From an uncultured Bacteroidota bacterium (GTDB taxonomy: Bacteria; Bacteroidota; Bacteroidia; Flavobacteriales; UA16): a stretch of 26,089 nt of DNA. The stretch spans positions 1-26,089 of the forward strand of contig CACAUH010000013.1 in NCBI GenBank assembly GCA_902535565.1. Reading direction: 5' to 3'. This document shows, in pieces, positions 7,639 to 15,298 of the stretch. Below the pieces are notes generated by a model. The model did no database searches and had not been told where the DNA came from. It saw only the letters and a list, made by a program, of their open reading frames with translations. The position numbers and the translations under genes are program-made. Numbering within the stretch: position 1 is the first letter of the stretch; each line of letters opens with the position of its first letter.

Positions 7639-9000
7639 TCAGCGCCCTTGTGCGGCGGTTTCTCCAAACCAGTTCTGGTCGAATGCGCAGCCGTTGTAGT
7701 CCGCGATGAGGCGAACGTAGGTTTCGGCCAGGCGGCGGCGGACCCATTTGGCCAACTTCTTCTGCCGAATGTCGGACTCCACTTGCATTTGGAACAGCTC
7801 GTAATCCTGCTGGGGGTTGGCGGCATGGGCCGGCTTGCGTTCGTCGAGGCGGTAGAGGGCATACGCCTCCTGTTCTGCGCCCTGAACTGCGGTTGGTTGG
7901 GAGTGTTCTCCGGGCCTCAATTCGTTGATGAGGAAGAAATCGGTTCGAGCCAGTTCATCCACCCCGTGAAACAGTCCCCCGGTGCGCGGGTTGATGACGC
8001 GGCCGTACTGGTTTTTGGTGTCTTCTTCCGTCGAGAACCGGGTGACCGCTTCTTCAAATGTCAACGAGTCTGCTGACAGCAGTACTGTTAAACTATCGGC
8101 CAGCGCAGCGGCTTTGGCCAACGCGGATGCCGGCACAGTGGGCTTCATGAGCACGTGACACATGGAGAAGACCTCTCCTCGGATGTTGGTGGTCTTCACA
8201 AAGTGGAAGCCATAGTCCGTTTCAAAGACCGGGCTAAAGGCACCTTCGGGCGTGGCGAACACCTGGGCCTCCATTTCCGGCACGAACTGTCCCCGTCGGA
8301 TGTCCTCGTAGCATCCTCCCTTGTACTTAGACCCTGGGTCCTCACTGTGGCGCATTGCGGCCAGCGTGAGGCTGAGCTTGCCGGCCACAACGGCACTGCG
8401 AATGCTGTCGAGGGCGACGCGGGTCGTGAGTTTTTGTTGCTCGGTCAATTCCGGTTCGATGAGGATGCGGCTGTAGCGAACCTCTTCGGGGATGAGCGGG
8501 AGACTGTCACTTGGAATCGCATCGAAATGGTCAGCGATGTCGCGCGGCGTGGCGCGCACTTGGCCTTCGATCTCTGCCTGCATTCGGTCGGCCATGATTT
8601 GCTCGCGCATCGGTTCGCGGAATTCGGCTTTCCACGCTGCCACGGTCTTGCCGTACTCGGCTTCGAACGCCTCCACGCTGCCAAACATGCTGATGTAGTA
8701 TTCCAGCCTGCGGTCGATTTGGGCTGCAACCTCACCGTCGTCCACTTCAACTGAGTCAAGGCGCGCCTGATGCAACAGCAGCTTTTGCAACATCAGTTGT
8801 TCCACCACGGGACAGACATCGGTCACAGGCATGCCTGAGGCCTCCATTTGGAACACTTGGGCATCCACATCGCTTTGCAAGACGATTTCATTGCCCACCA
8901 CAGCCACGATTTGCTCCAGTTTCTGCAATTCTGGTTCAGCCTGGGCGAAGAGGGAGGCGGTGGCCCAAACACAGGCGAAAAGAACAGTGATGCGCTTCAT
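7639..9000 (-). CDS. Periplasmic peptidylprolyl isomerase/chaperone, SurA-like
   Basis: A 453-residue exported chaperone. A signal peptide (MKRITVLFACVWATASLFAQ) precedes a SurA N-domain segment (IVAVVGNEIVLQSDVDAQ). Two parvulin-like segments follow: the first at about 176-270 (RYSRILIEP ... GGCYEDIRRGQFVPEME ... DYGFHFVK), the second at about 278-375 (MCHVLMKP ... NPRTGGLFHG). The C-terminal TYVRLIADYNGCAF resembles the conserved end of Bacteroidota SurA proteins, so the gene looks complete. SurA proteins guide unfolded outer-membrane proteins across the periplasm. The start at 9000 overlaps the previous gene's stop (ATGA), showing coupling; the longer open frame to 9501 is only a shadow of that gene. 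The last ~8 codons run into the start of the truncated fumarylacetoacetase frame. Confidence 0.92.
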   Translation of the reverse strand: MKRITVLFACVWATASLFAQAEPELQKLEQIVAVVGNEIVLQSDVDAQVFQMEASGMPVTDVCPVVEQLMLQKLLLHQARLDSVEVDDGEVAAQIDRRLEYYISMFGSVEAFEAEYGKTVAAWKAEFREPMREQIMADRMQAEIEGQVRATPRDIADHFDAIPSDSLPLIPEEVRYSRILIEPELTEQQKLTTRVALDSIRSAVVAGKLSLTLAAMRHSEDPGSKYKGGCYEDIRRGQFVPEMEAQVFATPEGAFSPVFETDYGFHFVKTTNIRGEVFSMCHVLMKPTVPASALAKAAALADSLTVLLSADSLTFEEAVTRFSTEEDTKNQYGRVINPRTGGLFHGVDELARTDFFLINELRPGEHSQPTAVQGAEQEAYALYRLDERKPAHAANPQQDYELFQMQVESDIRQKKLAKWVRRRLAETYVRLIADYNGCAFDQNWFGETAAQGR

Positions 9001-9965
9001 GGGGTGTCGTTCGAGGTGATGCGGTTTGAATCGTCCATTTGAGCGCTCCCCTTGGTGAGGGCGGCTTCCGCCCAAGCGGCTTGGACCGCTTGCTGGCGCA
9101 TGGTGGCCAAGGTAAGGTTGCGTCGGCGGTGGAGAAGCAACTCTGAGATGCGATCGGCGACGCGTTCTACAGGACTGACGGCGCCTGCTTTTCGCTGTTC
9201 GGTCACCAGGAGCAATGCCCGTTGGTCCAAGGGTCGACCGGCGGAGGTATCGGCAAGCCAGTTGATTTTGGTGACGCGCCGGGACGCTTGCTGTCGGCTG
9301 GCCTTTCGCGGTTCCAGTGGCACCACCTCGGCCAATTCCTCCCAGCTCCACCAACGTTCGGCATCCAAATCGAAGGGGAGTCCCGCATCTGTGCATCGGC
9401 TGGCGAGGGCGGACAATTCTTGCGGGTCCTTGGAGGCGAGTTGCTTTTGGAGGCCGCGCACGTCCTTCGGAAACGTTGTCCCATTGGGGAACACCATCCA
9501 CCTTGCGCGAAATACAGGTTCGGGCAAGCGGAACAGGTCGGGCTGTTCTTCGAGGAACCTTTGGAGCTCTGTGCGTGAAATTGCCGTATCGAGGTGGTCG
9601 CGGAGGTAGCGGTCCTCATAGGCATGGAGGTAGAGGGCTTCGCGGTATTTGGCGACCTCGCGTTCGAAGTCCCGTTCCATTTCGGGGAGTTCGGTCTCGG
9701 CCAGATGGACGAGGGCACGACGTTGGTGCCAATCTGCGATGATGCGGTCGGCCCATCCCGCGCTGTCTCTGGCGGAAATGTCCGCTGGAATTTCTCTCTG
9801 TAAATCGCCAGCAGTCAGGACGGCATCATAGGCAGTGGCCACCACGGTGGCGGACACATCCGGAGCATCGGGCGCTTTGCAGCCGGACGCGCAAAGGAGT
9901 CCGACAATCCCCAGCCAAAATGGAATTCGTGCAGGCGGAGACGACACCGATTCCGGTTGGTGCAT
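8997..9965 (-). CDS. Lipoprotein of the SurA/PpiC operon, PPIase-like chaperone without clear parvulin domain
   Basis: A 322-residue lipoprotein. The N-terminus has a hydrophobic stretch ending in the lipobox ASGC (cysteine near residue 29), so it should be lipid-anchored facing the periplasm. The body is charged and mostly helical (DFEREVAKYREALYLHAYED, then LQRFLEEQPDLFRL), like the N-terminal chaperone parts of SurA/PpiD. No parvulin motif is visible. It lies between two clear PPIase genes: its ATG overlaps the upstream stop by one base (TGATG) and its TGA overlaps the downstream ATG (ATGA). Its role is therefore very likely outer-membrane protein biogenesis with them, but this is inferred from context; the exact function is unknown. 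Confidence 0.85.
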   Translation of the reverse strand: MHQPESVSSPPARIPFWLGIVGLLCASGCKAPDAPDVSATVVATAYDAVLTAGDLQREIPADISARDSAGWADRIIADWHQRRALVHLAETELPEMERDFEREVAKYREALYLHAYEDRYLRDHLDTAISRTELQRFLEEQPDLFRLPEPVFRARWMVFPNGTTFPKDVRGLQKQLASKDPQELSALASRCTDAGLPFDLDAERWWSWEELAEVVPLEPRKASRQQASRRVTKINWLADTSAGRPLDQRALLLVTEQRKAGAVSPVERVADRISELLLHRRRNLTLATMRQQAVQAAWAEAALTKGSAQMDDSNRITSNDTP

Positions 9966-11935
9966 CAGTGGATTGAGTGGAGGACCGTTGGGTCCACTTC
10001 GTGGGCATAGGTTGCCCGCAGTTCAGCAATCCACGTCTTTTCGAGGTGGTCTTGAAAGTCTGCGATGACCTTGCCGCGGGCTTCATCAAGGGTTTTTCCA
10101 GTGGGCGGTTCCACTGCGCGGATGACCACAAATCGCACTTGGCCGTCTGCGTCTTCAAAGGGAGTGATGCCTGGTTTTCCACCCAACGTGGCCATTGCGG
10201 CGTCAAGTACGGGGTTTGTGCCTTCCTCGGTTCGGCTCTCCTCCAAGGTGATGCTGAGGGGGTTTTCCGACACCATTTCGCGGCGCATGGTTTCCACGTC
10301 ACCGTTTCGCTGCGCGACCTCGAGAATGCGCTCAGCAGAAGCCATGTCCGCGCAGCGGAAGATTTGGCCTTCGATGCGTGTTTTCCAGACGTAGTCCGCT
10401 TGATTCGCTTCCCAGAAGTCCTGAAGTCCAGAGGAGTCCCGCACGGCTCTGCTCCAAACCTTGCGGTCGGTCAACTCGAACAACAGGATGCCATCGTGGT
10501 ATTCCTCCATCAGCAGGCGGAAGTCGTTGTGTTTTTCTTCCAATCGGGCGTCTTCAAAGGCGATGGTCACCTCGTCTCCAAATGCATCCAACGCTTCGCG
10601 CAGAATCGATTCTGCGGATCGGCCTGTCACGTCCATTCGGGCTCGCTTCTCTTCCACGAAAGAAAGAAATTCCCGCACCGGGGTCTTCTCCTTTCCGATT
10701 GTGATGATGGTTTTCTTGGTCAAGCTTTTCTTAGCCTCGATAGGCTGGAGCACGCTGTCGACGGTTGTGACTTCGACGAGTTGAGCGAGGCGTTTTTCAT
10801 CGATGGCAAAACCGTATTCTGCTTGGCGCTTGGCGATGAAGCTCTCTCTCACCCGTTCGGATCGGCTGTCGCGTTGCAGTTTCTTTTCCAGTTCTCGCTT
10901 GGATTCGTCAAAGGTTGGGGGCGCCTTGTACTCTAGGCGCTTGATGATGTGCCATCCATATTGGGTCTGGACCGGGTCGGACACATCGCCGTCTTCAGTC
11001 AAAGCGAATGCAGCCTCTTCGAAGGGCTCCACCATGCGCCCTGTACCAAACATGGGCAGCTCGCCACCTTTGGTTCTGGAGCTTTGGTCTGCGCTGTGCT
11101 GTCGGGCAAGTTCTGCAAAATCAGCACCTCCGGCGAGTTCGGCTGCGAGGGCGTCCACCTTGGCCTTGGCTTCCTCGTCCCCGCCTTTGTTGTTGTCTGG
11201 CCGGATCATGATGTGGGCCACGCGCAATTCCCCGCGCGCGGGTCGTCGGCCTGTGACCTTGATGATGTGGTAACCGAAGCGCGTGCGGATGGGTCCGATT
11301 AAATCCCCTTCCTGCGCTTTGAAGCAGGCGTCCTCGAATGAATGCACCATCATGAATGCACTGAACCAGCCGAGGTCTCCCCCGTTGTCCTTTACACTGG
11401 GGTCATCACTTCCGCCACGTGATCGGGCGATGCCTGCGAAATCTTCTCCACTGGCGATGCGCTCCTTGAGGGCGAGGGATTTGTTCCACGCGGACAGCGT
11501 ATCGCTAGGTATGGCGTCTGGATTGACGCGAACCAGGAGGTGAGAGGCGCGGACTTCCTCCAAAGTGCGGTCGTAGGCCTCCCGCACCATGGCATCCAGT
11601 AAGTCATTGTCCACCAAATACGGCCGGGCGAGTTGCTTGCGATAGCCCGCCAGTTCGCTGATGAAGGATGTGGCCGTGTCCATGCCGAGGTCCTCTGCGG
11701 CTTTGACCTTGAGCTTGAAGTCGATGAAGAGCTCCATGTACTCATCGAGGCTTTCCGGTGTGATAAGGCTGTCCCGGTTGTTCTTTTTGAAGATGTGCGT
11801 GAAGTCTTCCGCACTGACTTCTTCGCCGGCAACGGTGACGACGGTTTGGGCTGTGACGCGTGGTGAAGCAAGACAAAGAAGGGAGACGACCGACAGGGCG
11901 GACAGAATCGCAGTGGAAGGGCAGAATTGGCGCAT
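9965..11935 (-). CDS. Peptidylprolyl isomerase with two parvulin domains (PpiC/SurA family)
   Basis: A 656-residue periplasmic foldase and the first gene of a three-gene coupled unit. Residues 1-30 are a signal peptide ending VTAQ. A SurA-like N-domain follows (VAGEEVSAEDFTHIFKKN, then the helix YMELFIDFKLKVKAAEDLGM). The first parvulin domain spans about 128-230 (VRASHLLVRV ... DNGGDLGWFSAFMMV ... RFGYHIIKVTGRRP), the second about 235-340 (LRVAHIMIRP ... KGGELPMFGTGRMV ... QYGWHIIKR). The remaining ~300 residues resemble the substrate-binding part of large Bacteroidota PPIases. Expected role is isomerising Xaa-Pro bonds and holding outer-membrane proteins. The ATG at 11935 gives the natural signal peptide. 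An outer-membrane barrel gene lies 75 bases upstream on the same strand, a plausible client. Confidence 0.94.
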   Translation of the reverse strand: MRQFCPSTAILSALSVVSLLCLASPRVTAQTVVTVAGEEVSAEDFTHIFKKNNRDSLITPESLDEYMELFIDFKLKVKAAEDLGMDTATSFISELAGYRKQLARPYLVDNDLLDAMVREAYDRTLEEVRASHLLVRVNPDAIPSDTLSAWNKSLALKERIASGEDFAGIARSRGGSDDPSVKDNGGDLGWFSAFMMVHSFEDACFKAQEGDLIGPIRTRFGYHIIKVTGRRPARGELRVAHIMIRPDNNKGGDEEAKAKVDALAAELAGGADFAELARQHSADQSSRTKGGELPMFGTGRMVEPFEEAAFALTEDGDVSDPVQTQYGWHIIKRLEYKAPPTFDESKRELEKKLQRDSRSERVRESFIAKRQAEYGFAIDEKRLAQLVEVTTVDSVLQPIEAKKSLTKKTIITIGKEKTPVREFLSFVEEKRARMDVTGRSAESILREALDAFGDEVTIAFEDARLEEKHNDFRLLMEEYHDGILLFELTDRKVWSRAVRDSSGLQDFWEANQADYVWKTRIEGQIFRCADMASAERILEVAQRNGDVETMRREMVSENPLSITLEESRTEEGTNPVLDAAMATLGGKPGITPFEDADGQVRFVVIRAVEPPTGKTLDEARGKVIADFQDHLEKTWIAELRATYAHEVDPTVLHSIH

Positions 11936-11994
11936 CGGGGCGAATTGACGGCCGAAATTTAGTGCCTGTCTGCGCGTCTTTGGTCTTCTTCCTT

Positions 11995-12010
11995 ACCCGA
12001 GTCCTCGGGT
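11995..12010 (-). terminator. Small hairpin just after an outer-membrane protein gene
   Basis: A perfect 6-bp inverted repeat (ACCCGA / TCGGGT) with a 4-base loop begins directly after the stop codon of the outer-membrane protein gene at 12011. It could end or attenuate that transcript before the PPIase operon. No U-run follows on the minus strand, so a strong intrinsic terminator is doubtful. Confidence 0.25.
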
Positions 12011-13006
12011 TTATCGTTTGTTTTCCACCTTGAGTCCCCGGAATCGGCGTTTGAAGAAGGTGGGGGTGGGGGTCGGGCTCAAAGATTTGGCCACGGTAAT
12101 CCCCGCGGTCCAATAGGCATCTCGGGAGTCGGCATTGCCCCGGATGGCTTGATTGGATGAGCCTTGCTGATATTGATATGATGTCAGGCTGGGCATGGGC
12201 GTGTTTGGAGGCAAGTCACTCGGATTGGTTTGGCTGCTGAGACCAAGACCAAGCGGTGTCATTTGCCAAGGGTCTGCAAAGCGGCTGTGAATGTCGTCTA
12301 GGTGGTCGGTCCGGGTCACGCGCCACAGTCCGCTAAGCGTGATGTGCCACGGCCTTCCTGTTCCCGGGTCGGCAGTCAAGGTCCATGAAAATCCGATGGG
12401 CACGGTGACAATCCACTTCGCATAGTCGACGCCTTCCGTCCTCAGGCTGCGCAGGTCATGCCATTGGCCTGGAGTGGTGTACCCGAGTTCGGTGAGCACA
12501 TCGTAACTGAGGTTGTCGGCATCGACTTTCGCCTCTGGCGCATGATGCAACAGGGCCAATCCGCCTTGAAGCCGAAGCTGGTTCCCCAGTTTCCATCCAC
12601 CCGCTTGGCCTCCAAATCGCAAAAGAGGCCAGTCTGCAGTGGCGGAAAACTCAAGCATGTCGTTTCGAAAATGAAGGTTTCGAACGTAGGCCGTGGCGTT
12701 GTTGGACACGCTGTCAGCCCCTTGGATTCTAATTTGCCTGATGTCCAGATTCCATCCCAGACGCTTTCCGCGTTGATGGGCCCGAACGTGGGCACCTCCT
12801 CCAGCTTGGATGAGGTCCCATTGGGTGTCACTGAGTGCCCCATAGCGACCTTTGTTCCCGATGTCTCCGCTGTAGCCAGAAACATGCCCTGAAAAACCGG
12901 CTTCCAATTGCCACCCGTGTGCGAACGCGTTTTGGGCGTCGGCATGAATCGGTACGACAACAAATGCGGCACTGGCCGCGATGAGCAGGGCACGTGACAA
13001 TAACAT
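12011..13006 (-). CDS. Outer-membrane beta-barrel protein, DUF6089-like (paralogue 1)
   Basis: A 331-residue exported protein. Residues 1-25 are a signal peptide (ending ADAQ). The mature part reads as alternating amphipathic strands with a family pattern shared with the next gene: GYSGDIGNKG near the N-terminus, YVRNLHFRNDMLEF, LLHHAPEAKVD, TTPGQWHDLRSLRTEGVDY, VPIGFSW, TRTDHLDDIHSRFADP, and IRGNADSRDAYWTAG near the end. This matches the Bacteroidota DUF6089 outer-membrane family as I know it (NL.FR motif, TDYLDD motif). After the last strand comes a basic tail (FFKRRFRGLKVENKR), unusual because barrels typically end in an aromatic residue. Function is unknown; it is probably an 8-12-strand barrel. 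Paralogue 2 lies 48 bases upstream on the same strand. Confidence 0.85.
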   Translation of the reverse strand: MLLSRALLIAASAAFVVVPIHADAQNAFAHGWQLEAGFSGHVSGYSGDIGNKGRYGALSDTQWDLIQAGGGAHVRAHQRGKRLGWNLDIRQIRIQGADSVSNNATAYVRNLHFRNDMLEFSATADWPLLRFGGQAGGWKLGNQLRLQGGLALLHHAPEAKVDADNLSYDVLTELGYTTPGQWHDLRSLRTEGVDYAKWIVTVPIGFSWTLTADPGTGRPWHITLSGLWRVTRTDHLDDIHSRFADPWQMTPLGLGLSSQTNPSDLPPNTPMPSLTSYQYQQGSSNQAIRGNADSRDAYWTAGITVAKSLSPTPTPTFFKRRFRGLKVENKR

Positions 13007-13015
13007 TGGCCGTTA

Positions 13016-13023
13016 CAAAAGTA
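13016..13023 (-). promoter_or_regulatory. Candidate Bacteroidota -7 promoter element
   Basis: On the minus strand the sequence TACTTTTG fits the Bacteroidota sigma-ABfr -7 consensus TAnnTTTG exactly, 9 bases before the ATG of paralogue 1 (13006). No TTG -33 element stands at the expected distance, and transcription from here would give an almost leaderless message. It is suggestive only. Confidence 0.3.
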
Positions 13024-13054
13024 CGACCAAATAATATAAGGTGCCGATGAGGCT

Positions 13055-14131
13055 TTAGAAACGCAAGCGTGTCCGCCTCTTTAAGAGCCCCTTGCGCCGC
13101 TTGTTTCCATAGCGGCTTCTGGTGCGGTTGAAGCTGTCACTTCGTCCATTCAGCACCTTGCCAAAAGACAGGACAAGCGTGCCGTAGGCATCGTTGTTGG
13201 CGGGGTTTCCTCGAATCACCTTGTGCTCATCGCTGTGCCATTGGTGATTGACGACACTGTGGGTGATGCCTGCTTCATCCATGACCACTTGGTTGGCTTG
13301 GCTCGACAATGCTGCGCCCAAGGCGTTCATCTGTGAGGGGTCGGCATAAAACCCGGAAACATCGTCGAGGTAGTCGGTATCTGTCATCCGGAATCCGAGT
13401 TCAACGCCGACATAGAAATCTGCGGCACCGCCCTTTTTCTGTCCGGTGATGGTGGCACTCAAACCGAAAGGAACTGTCGTCATCCTCAGTTGATCGGCAT
13501 AGTTGATGCCTTCGGTGCGCAGTTCGGCCAGGCTGTGCCATTGTCCAGGTGACGTGACGCCTGTTTCAACAAGGTTGGCATATGCTGGGTTGTTGATGTC
13601 CACCTGCGCTTCTGGGTTGTGTTCGAAATAGGCAAACCCAACAAAGCCTCTGACGGTAACCATTGCTCGGCGTTGGCGGCCCCACACGAGAGGCTGTTGA
13701 ACGATATCCCGCTCAATTCGAAATGAGGCCTCAACCATGTGGTTGCGGAAGTGCAAGTTGCGGCCTCGGCGAGGTTCGTATTGGGTGTGCCTGTCGTGGC
13801 CTGAGATGTGGATGCGCATGAAGTCGCTGCGAATCCACCAAAGGCCATCACTGTCCAGTTTGCGCCTTACGAACGCGCCGAAAGCCGGCCGCGTCCGCGC
13901 TTCTTGAAGGTCCCAGATGAAATCGCGTCGGGAGGATGAGCCATCACCAATGTCCCCCATGTAGTTGGACATGCCAGTTGTGATTCCGATGTCCCAATCA
14001 CCCTGTGCTGAAACTGGGTCGATGGACGACATCAAAAAAACCAAGCCGAAGCAGAATGCAGGAATGTGCCCAAGGCGCATAATCCAAAAATGGACGGTTG
14101 AATCCGTGTATTTCAGGGGTGTAGGCATCAT
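13055..14131 (-). CDS. Outer-membrane beta-barrel protein, DUF6089-like (paralogue 2)
   Basis: A 358-residue exported barrel, clearly homologous to the gene downstream. Shared landmarks are SNYMGDIGDGSSS, GRNLHFRNHMVEASF, FEHNPEAQVDINNP, TSPGQWHSLAELRTEGINY, VPFGLSATI, TDTDYLDDVSGFYADPSQM and VIRGNPANNDAYGTLVLSFGK. The last ~29 residues are strongly basic (13 Arg/Lys) and end in phenylalanine. Two starts compete. The ATG at 14131 has a perfect Shine-Dalgarno but gives a long polar leader before the signal-peptide core. The ATG at 14080 gives a conventional signal peptide (MRLGHIPAFCFGLVFLMSS, cleaved near VSAQ) with no ribosome site. I chose 14131 for its ribosome site, with moderate certainty. 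Function unknown; likely cell-surface or envelope structural. Confidence 0.85.
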   Translation of the reverse strand: MMPTPLKYTDSTVHFWIMRLGHIPAFCFGLVFLMSSIDPVSAQGDWDIGITTGMSNYMGDIGDGSSSRRDFIWDLQEARTRPAFGAFVRRKLDSDGLWWIRSDFMRIHISGHDRHTQYEPRRGRNLHFRNHMVEASFRIERDIVQQPLVWGRQRRAMVTVRGFVGFAYFEHNPEAQVDINNPAYANLVETGVTSPGQWHSLAELRTEGINYADQLRMTTVPFGLSATITGQKKGGAADFYVGVELGFRMTDTDYLDDVSGFYADPSQMNALGAALSSQANQVVMDEAGITHSVVNHQWHSDEHKVIRGNPANNDAYGTLVLSFGKVLNGRSDSFNRTRSRYGNKRRKGLLKRRTRLRF

Positions 14132-14134
14132 CAG

Positions 14135-14143
14135 TCACCTCCT
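14135..14143 (-). promoter_or_regulatory. Perfect Shine-Dalgarno AGGAGGTGA
   Basis: On the minus strand AGGAGGTGA lies three bases before the tandem ATG-ATG at 14131/14128, giving 6 bases from the GGAGG core to the start. A full nine-base match to the 16S anti-SD is rare in Bacteroidota, and other starts in this window lack one. It supports the longer start for paralogue 2. Confidence 0.5.
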
Positions 14144-14229
14144 ACATGTGGATAAGCGGAAGGAGGAGTTAAAGACGCTTACGCAAGTAGGCCCTTCTGG
14201 GTTACATCAGGACGTGCCATTTTGCAACC

Positions 14230-15234
14230 ATGGCAGAAGCAACGCGCTCCCCCCAAAATTTGTGTGATCTCCTCGGCATTCGGCACCCGATCATTCAGGC
14301 TGGAATGGTCTGGTGTACGGGGGCCGATTTGGTTGTGGCGGTAGGCAGGGAAGGGGGTCTGGGAACACTTGGCGCAGGCTCTATGTATCCCGATGAGTTG
14401 AGGGAGGAGATTGCTAAGGTTCGGGCGCAATGGGACGGGCCCTTTGCCGTTAATGTCCCCTTGTTGTATCCCGCTGTGGAGGAGCACATGGAGACGCTGA
14501 TGAGGGAGCGGATCCCCGTGGTGTTCACCAGTGCCGGAACACCCCGAAAATGGACGCAGCAACTCAAATCCGCTGGATCTACGGTCGTTCATGTGGTGTC
14601 TAGCGCTGCATTTGCATTGAAGGCACAAGCTGCTGGAGTAGATGCTGTGGTGGCAGAGGGTTTTGAGGCGGGCGGACACAATGGTCGGGAAGAGACGACC
14701 ACCTTGTGTCTCGTGCCGGAGGTGGTGGATGCCGTGGACATTCCTGTCATTGCTGCTGGAGGGATTCACGATGCCCGAAGCCTGCTCGCTGCATTCGCAC
14801 TCGGTGCTTCCGGGGTGCAAATGGGCAGTCGGTTTGTGATGACCCAGGAAAATCCGGCACATGCGCAATTCAAACGGCGCATTGCGGAAGCAGGTGCAGG
14901 AGAGACCCGACTCATGCTCAAGCAGGTGACGCCAGTTCGTTTGCTGCGCGGTCCAGAGGGCAGTTTTTTTGATCAGGTGGCGGAGGCGGAGGCTGCTCGA
15001 TCTGATGCAGATTTCATGCGGTCGCTCCTGGGTCGAGGCCGCGCCAAACGCGGAATGCGGGAGGGTGACTTGATGGAAGGAGAGTTGGAAATTGGCCAGG
15101 TGAGTGCATTGCTCAATGACCTCCCTGGTGCGGGAGAGCTTGTGCAGCGCATCGTGGACCGATATCGGTTGTTCAGAACCGAAGGGATGGCTTCTGGATT
15201 TCATTGGGATGCCCTTGCGCAAAATCCCCGATGA
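14230..15234 (+). CDS. FMN-dependent nitronate monooxygenase / FabK-type enoyl-ACP reductase family protein
   Basis: A 334-residue TIM-barrel flavoprotein of the 2-nitropropane dioxygenase family. Characteristic segments are LGIRHPIIQAGMVW (about 15-28), VGREGGLGTLGAGSM (about 38-52), NVPLLYP, AEGFEAGGHNGREET with the conserved active-site histidine (about 142-156), IPVIAAGGIHDARS, and GASGVQMGSRF, which binds the FMN phosphate. The AGGHxG stretch and general layout are close to FabK, which reduces enoyl-ACP in fatty-acid synthesis; nitronate detoxification is the other common role. Sequence alone does not decide between them. The start at 14230 (no Shine-Dalgarno) gives a standard N-terminus. 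It is divergent from the outer-membrane protein gene and followed by a 64-base gap to the CHU_C protein gene on the same strand. Confidence 0.88.
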   Translation: MAEATRSPQNLCDLLGIRHPIIQAGMVWCTGADLVVAVGREGGLGTLGAGSMYPDELREEIAKVRAQWDGPFAVNVPLLYPAVEEHMETLMRERIPVVFTSAGTPRKWTQQLKSAGSTVVHVVSSAAFALKAQAAGVDAVVAEGFEAGGHNGREETTTLCLVPEVVDAVDIPVIAAGGIHDARSLLAAFALGASGVQMGSRFVMTQENPAHAQFKRRIAEAGAGETRLMLKQVTPVRLLRGPEGSFFDQVAEAEAARSDADFMRSLLGRGRAKRGMREGDLMEGELEIGQVSALLNDLPGAGELVQRIVDRYRLFRTEGMASGFHWDALAQNPR

Positions 15235-15298
15235 CGTCCGGAAAACAATCCGCCAAGGCAACCGTTTCCTTCCCGGTGTCGTCCAACTTGCATCCGGC

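Noticed and set aside
7611..7862. N-terminal extension of fumarylacetoacetase to 7862
   Set aside because: It does not resemble the FAH N-terminal domain and is an out-of-frame reading of the conserved PPIase C-terminus.
9001..9501. In-frame N-terminal extension of the SurA-like gene to 9501
   Set aside because: The added residues are arginine/proline-rich and are a shifted reading of the lipoprotein gene. The ATG at 9000 gives a proper signal peptide and an ATGA overlap.
9977..10936. A 319-codon plus-strand frame opposite the two-parvulin PPIase
   Set aside because: The minus strand carries conserved parvulin motifs throughout. The antisense product has no family features.
15104..15298. 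N-terminal extension of the CHU_C protein
   Set aside because: It overlaps the flavoprotein gene and would bury the signal peptide 65 residues inside the protein.
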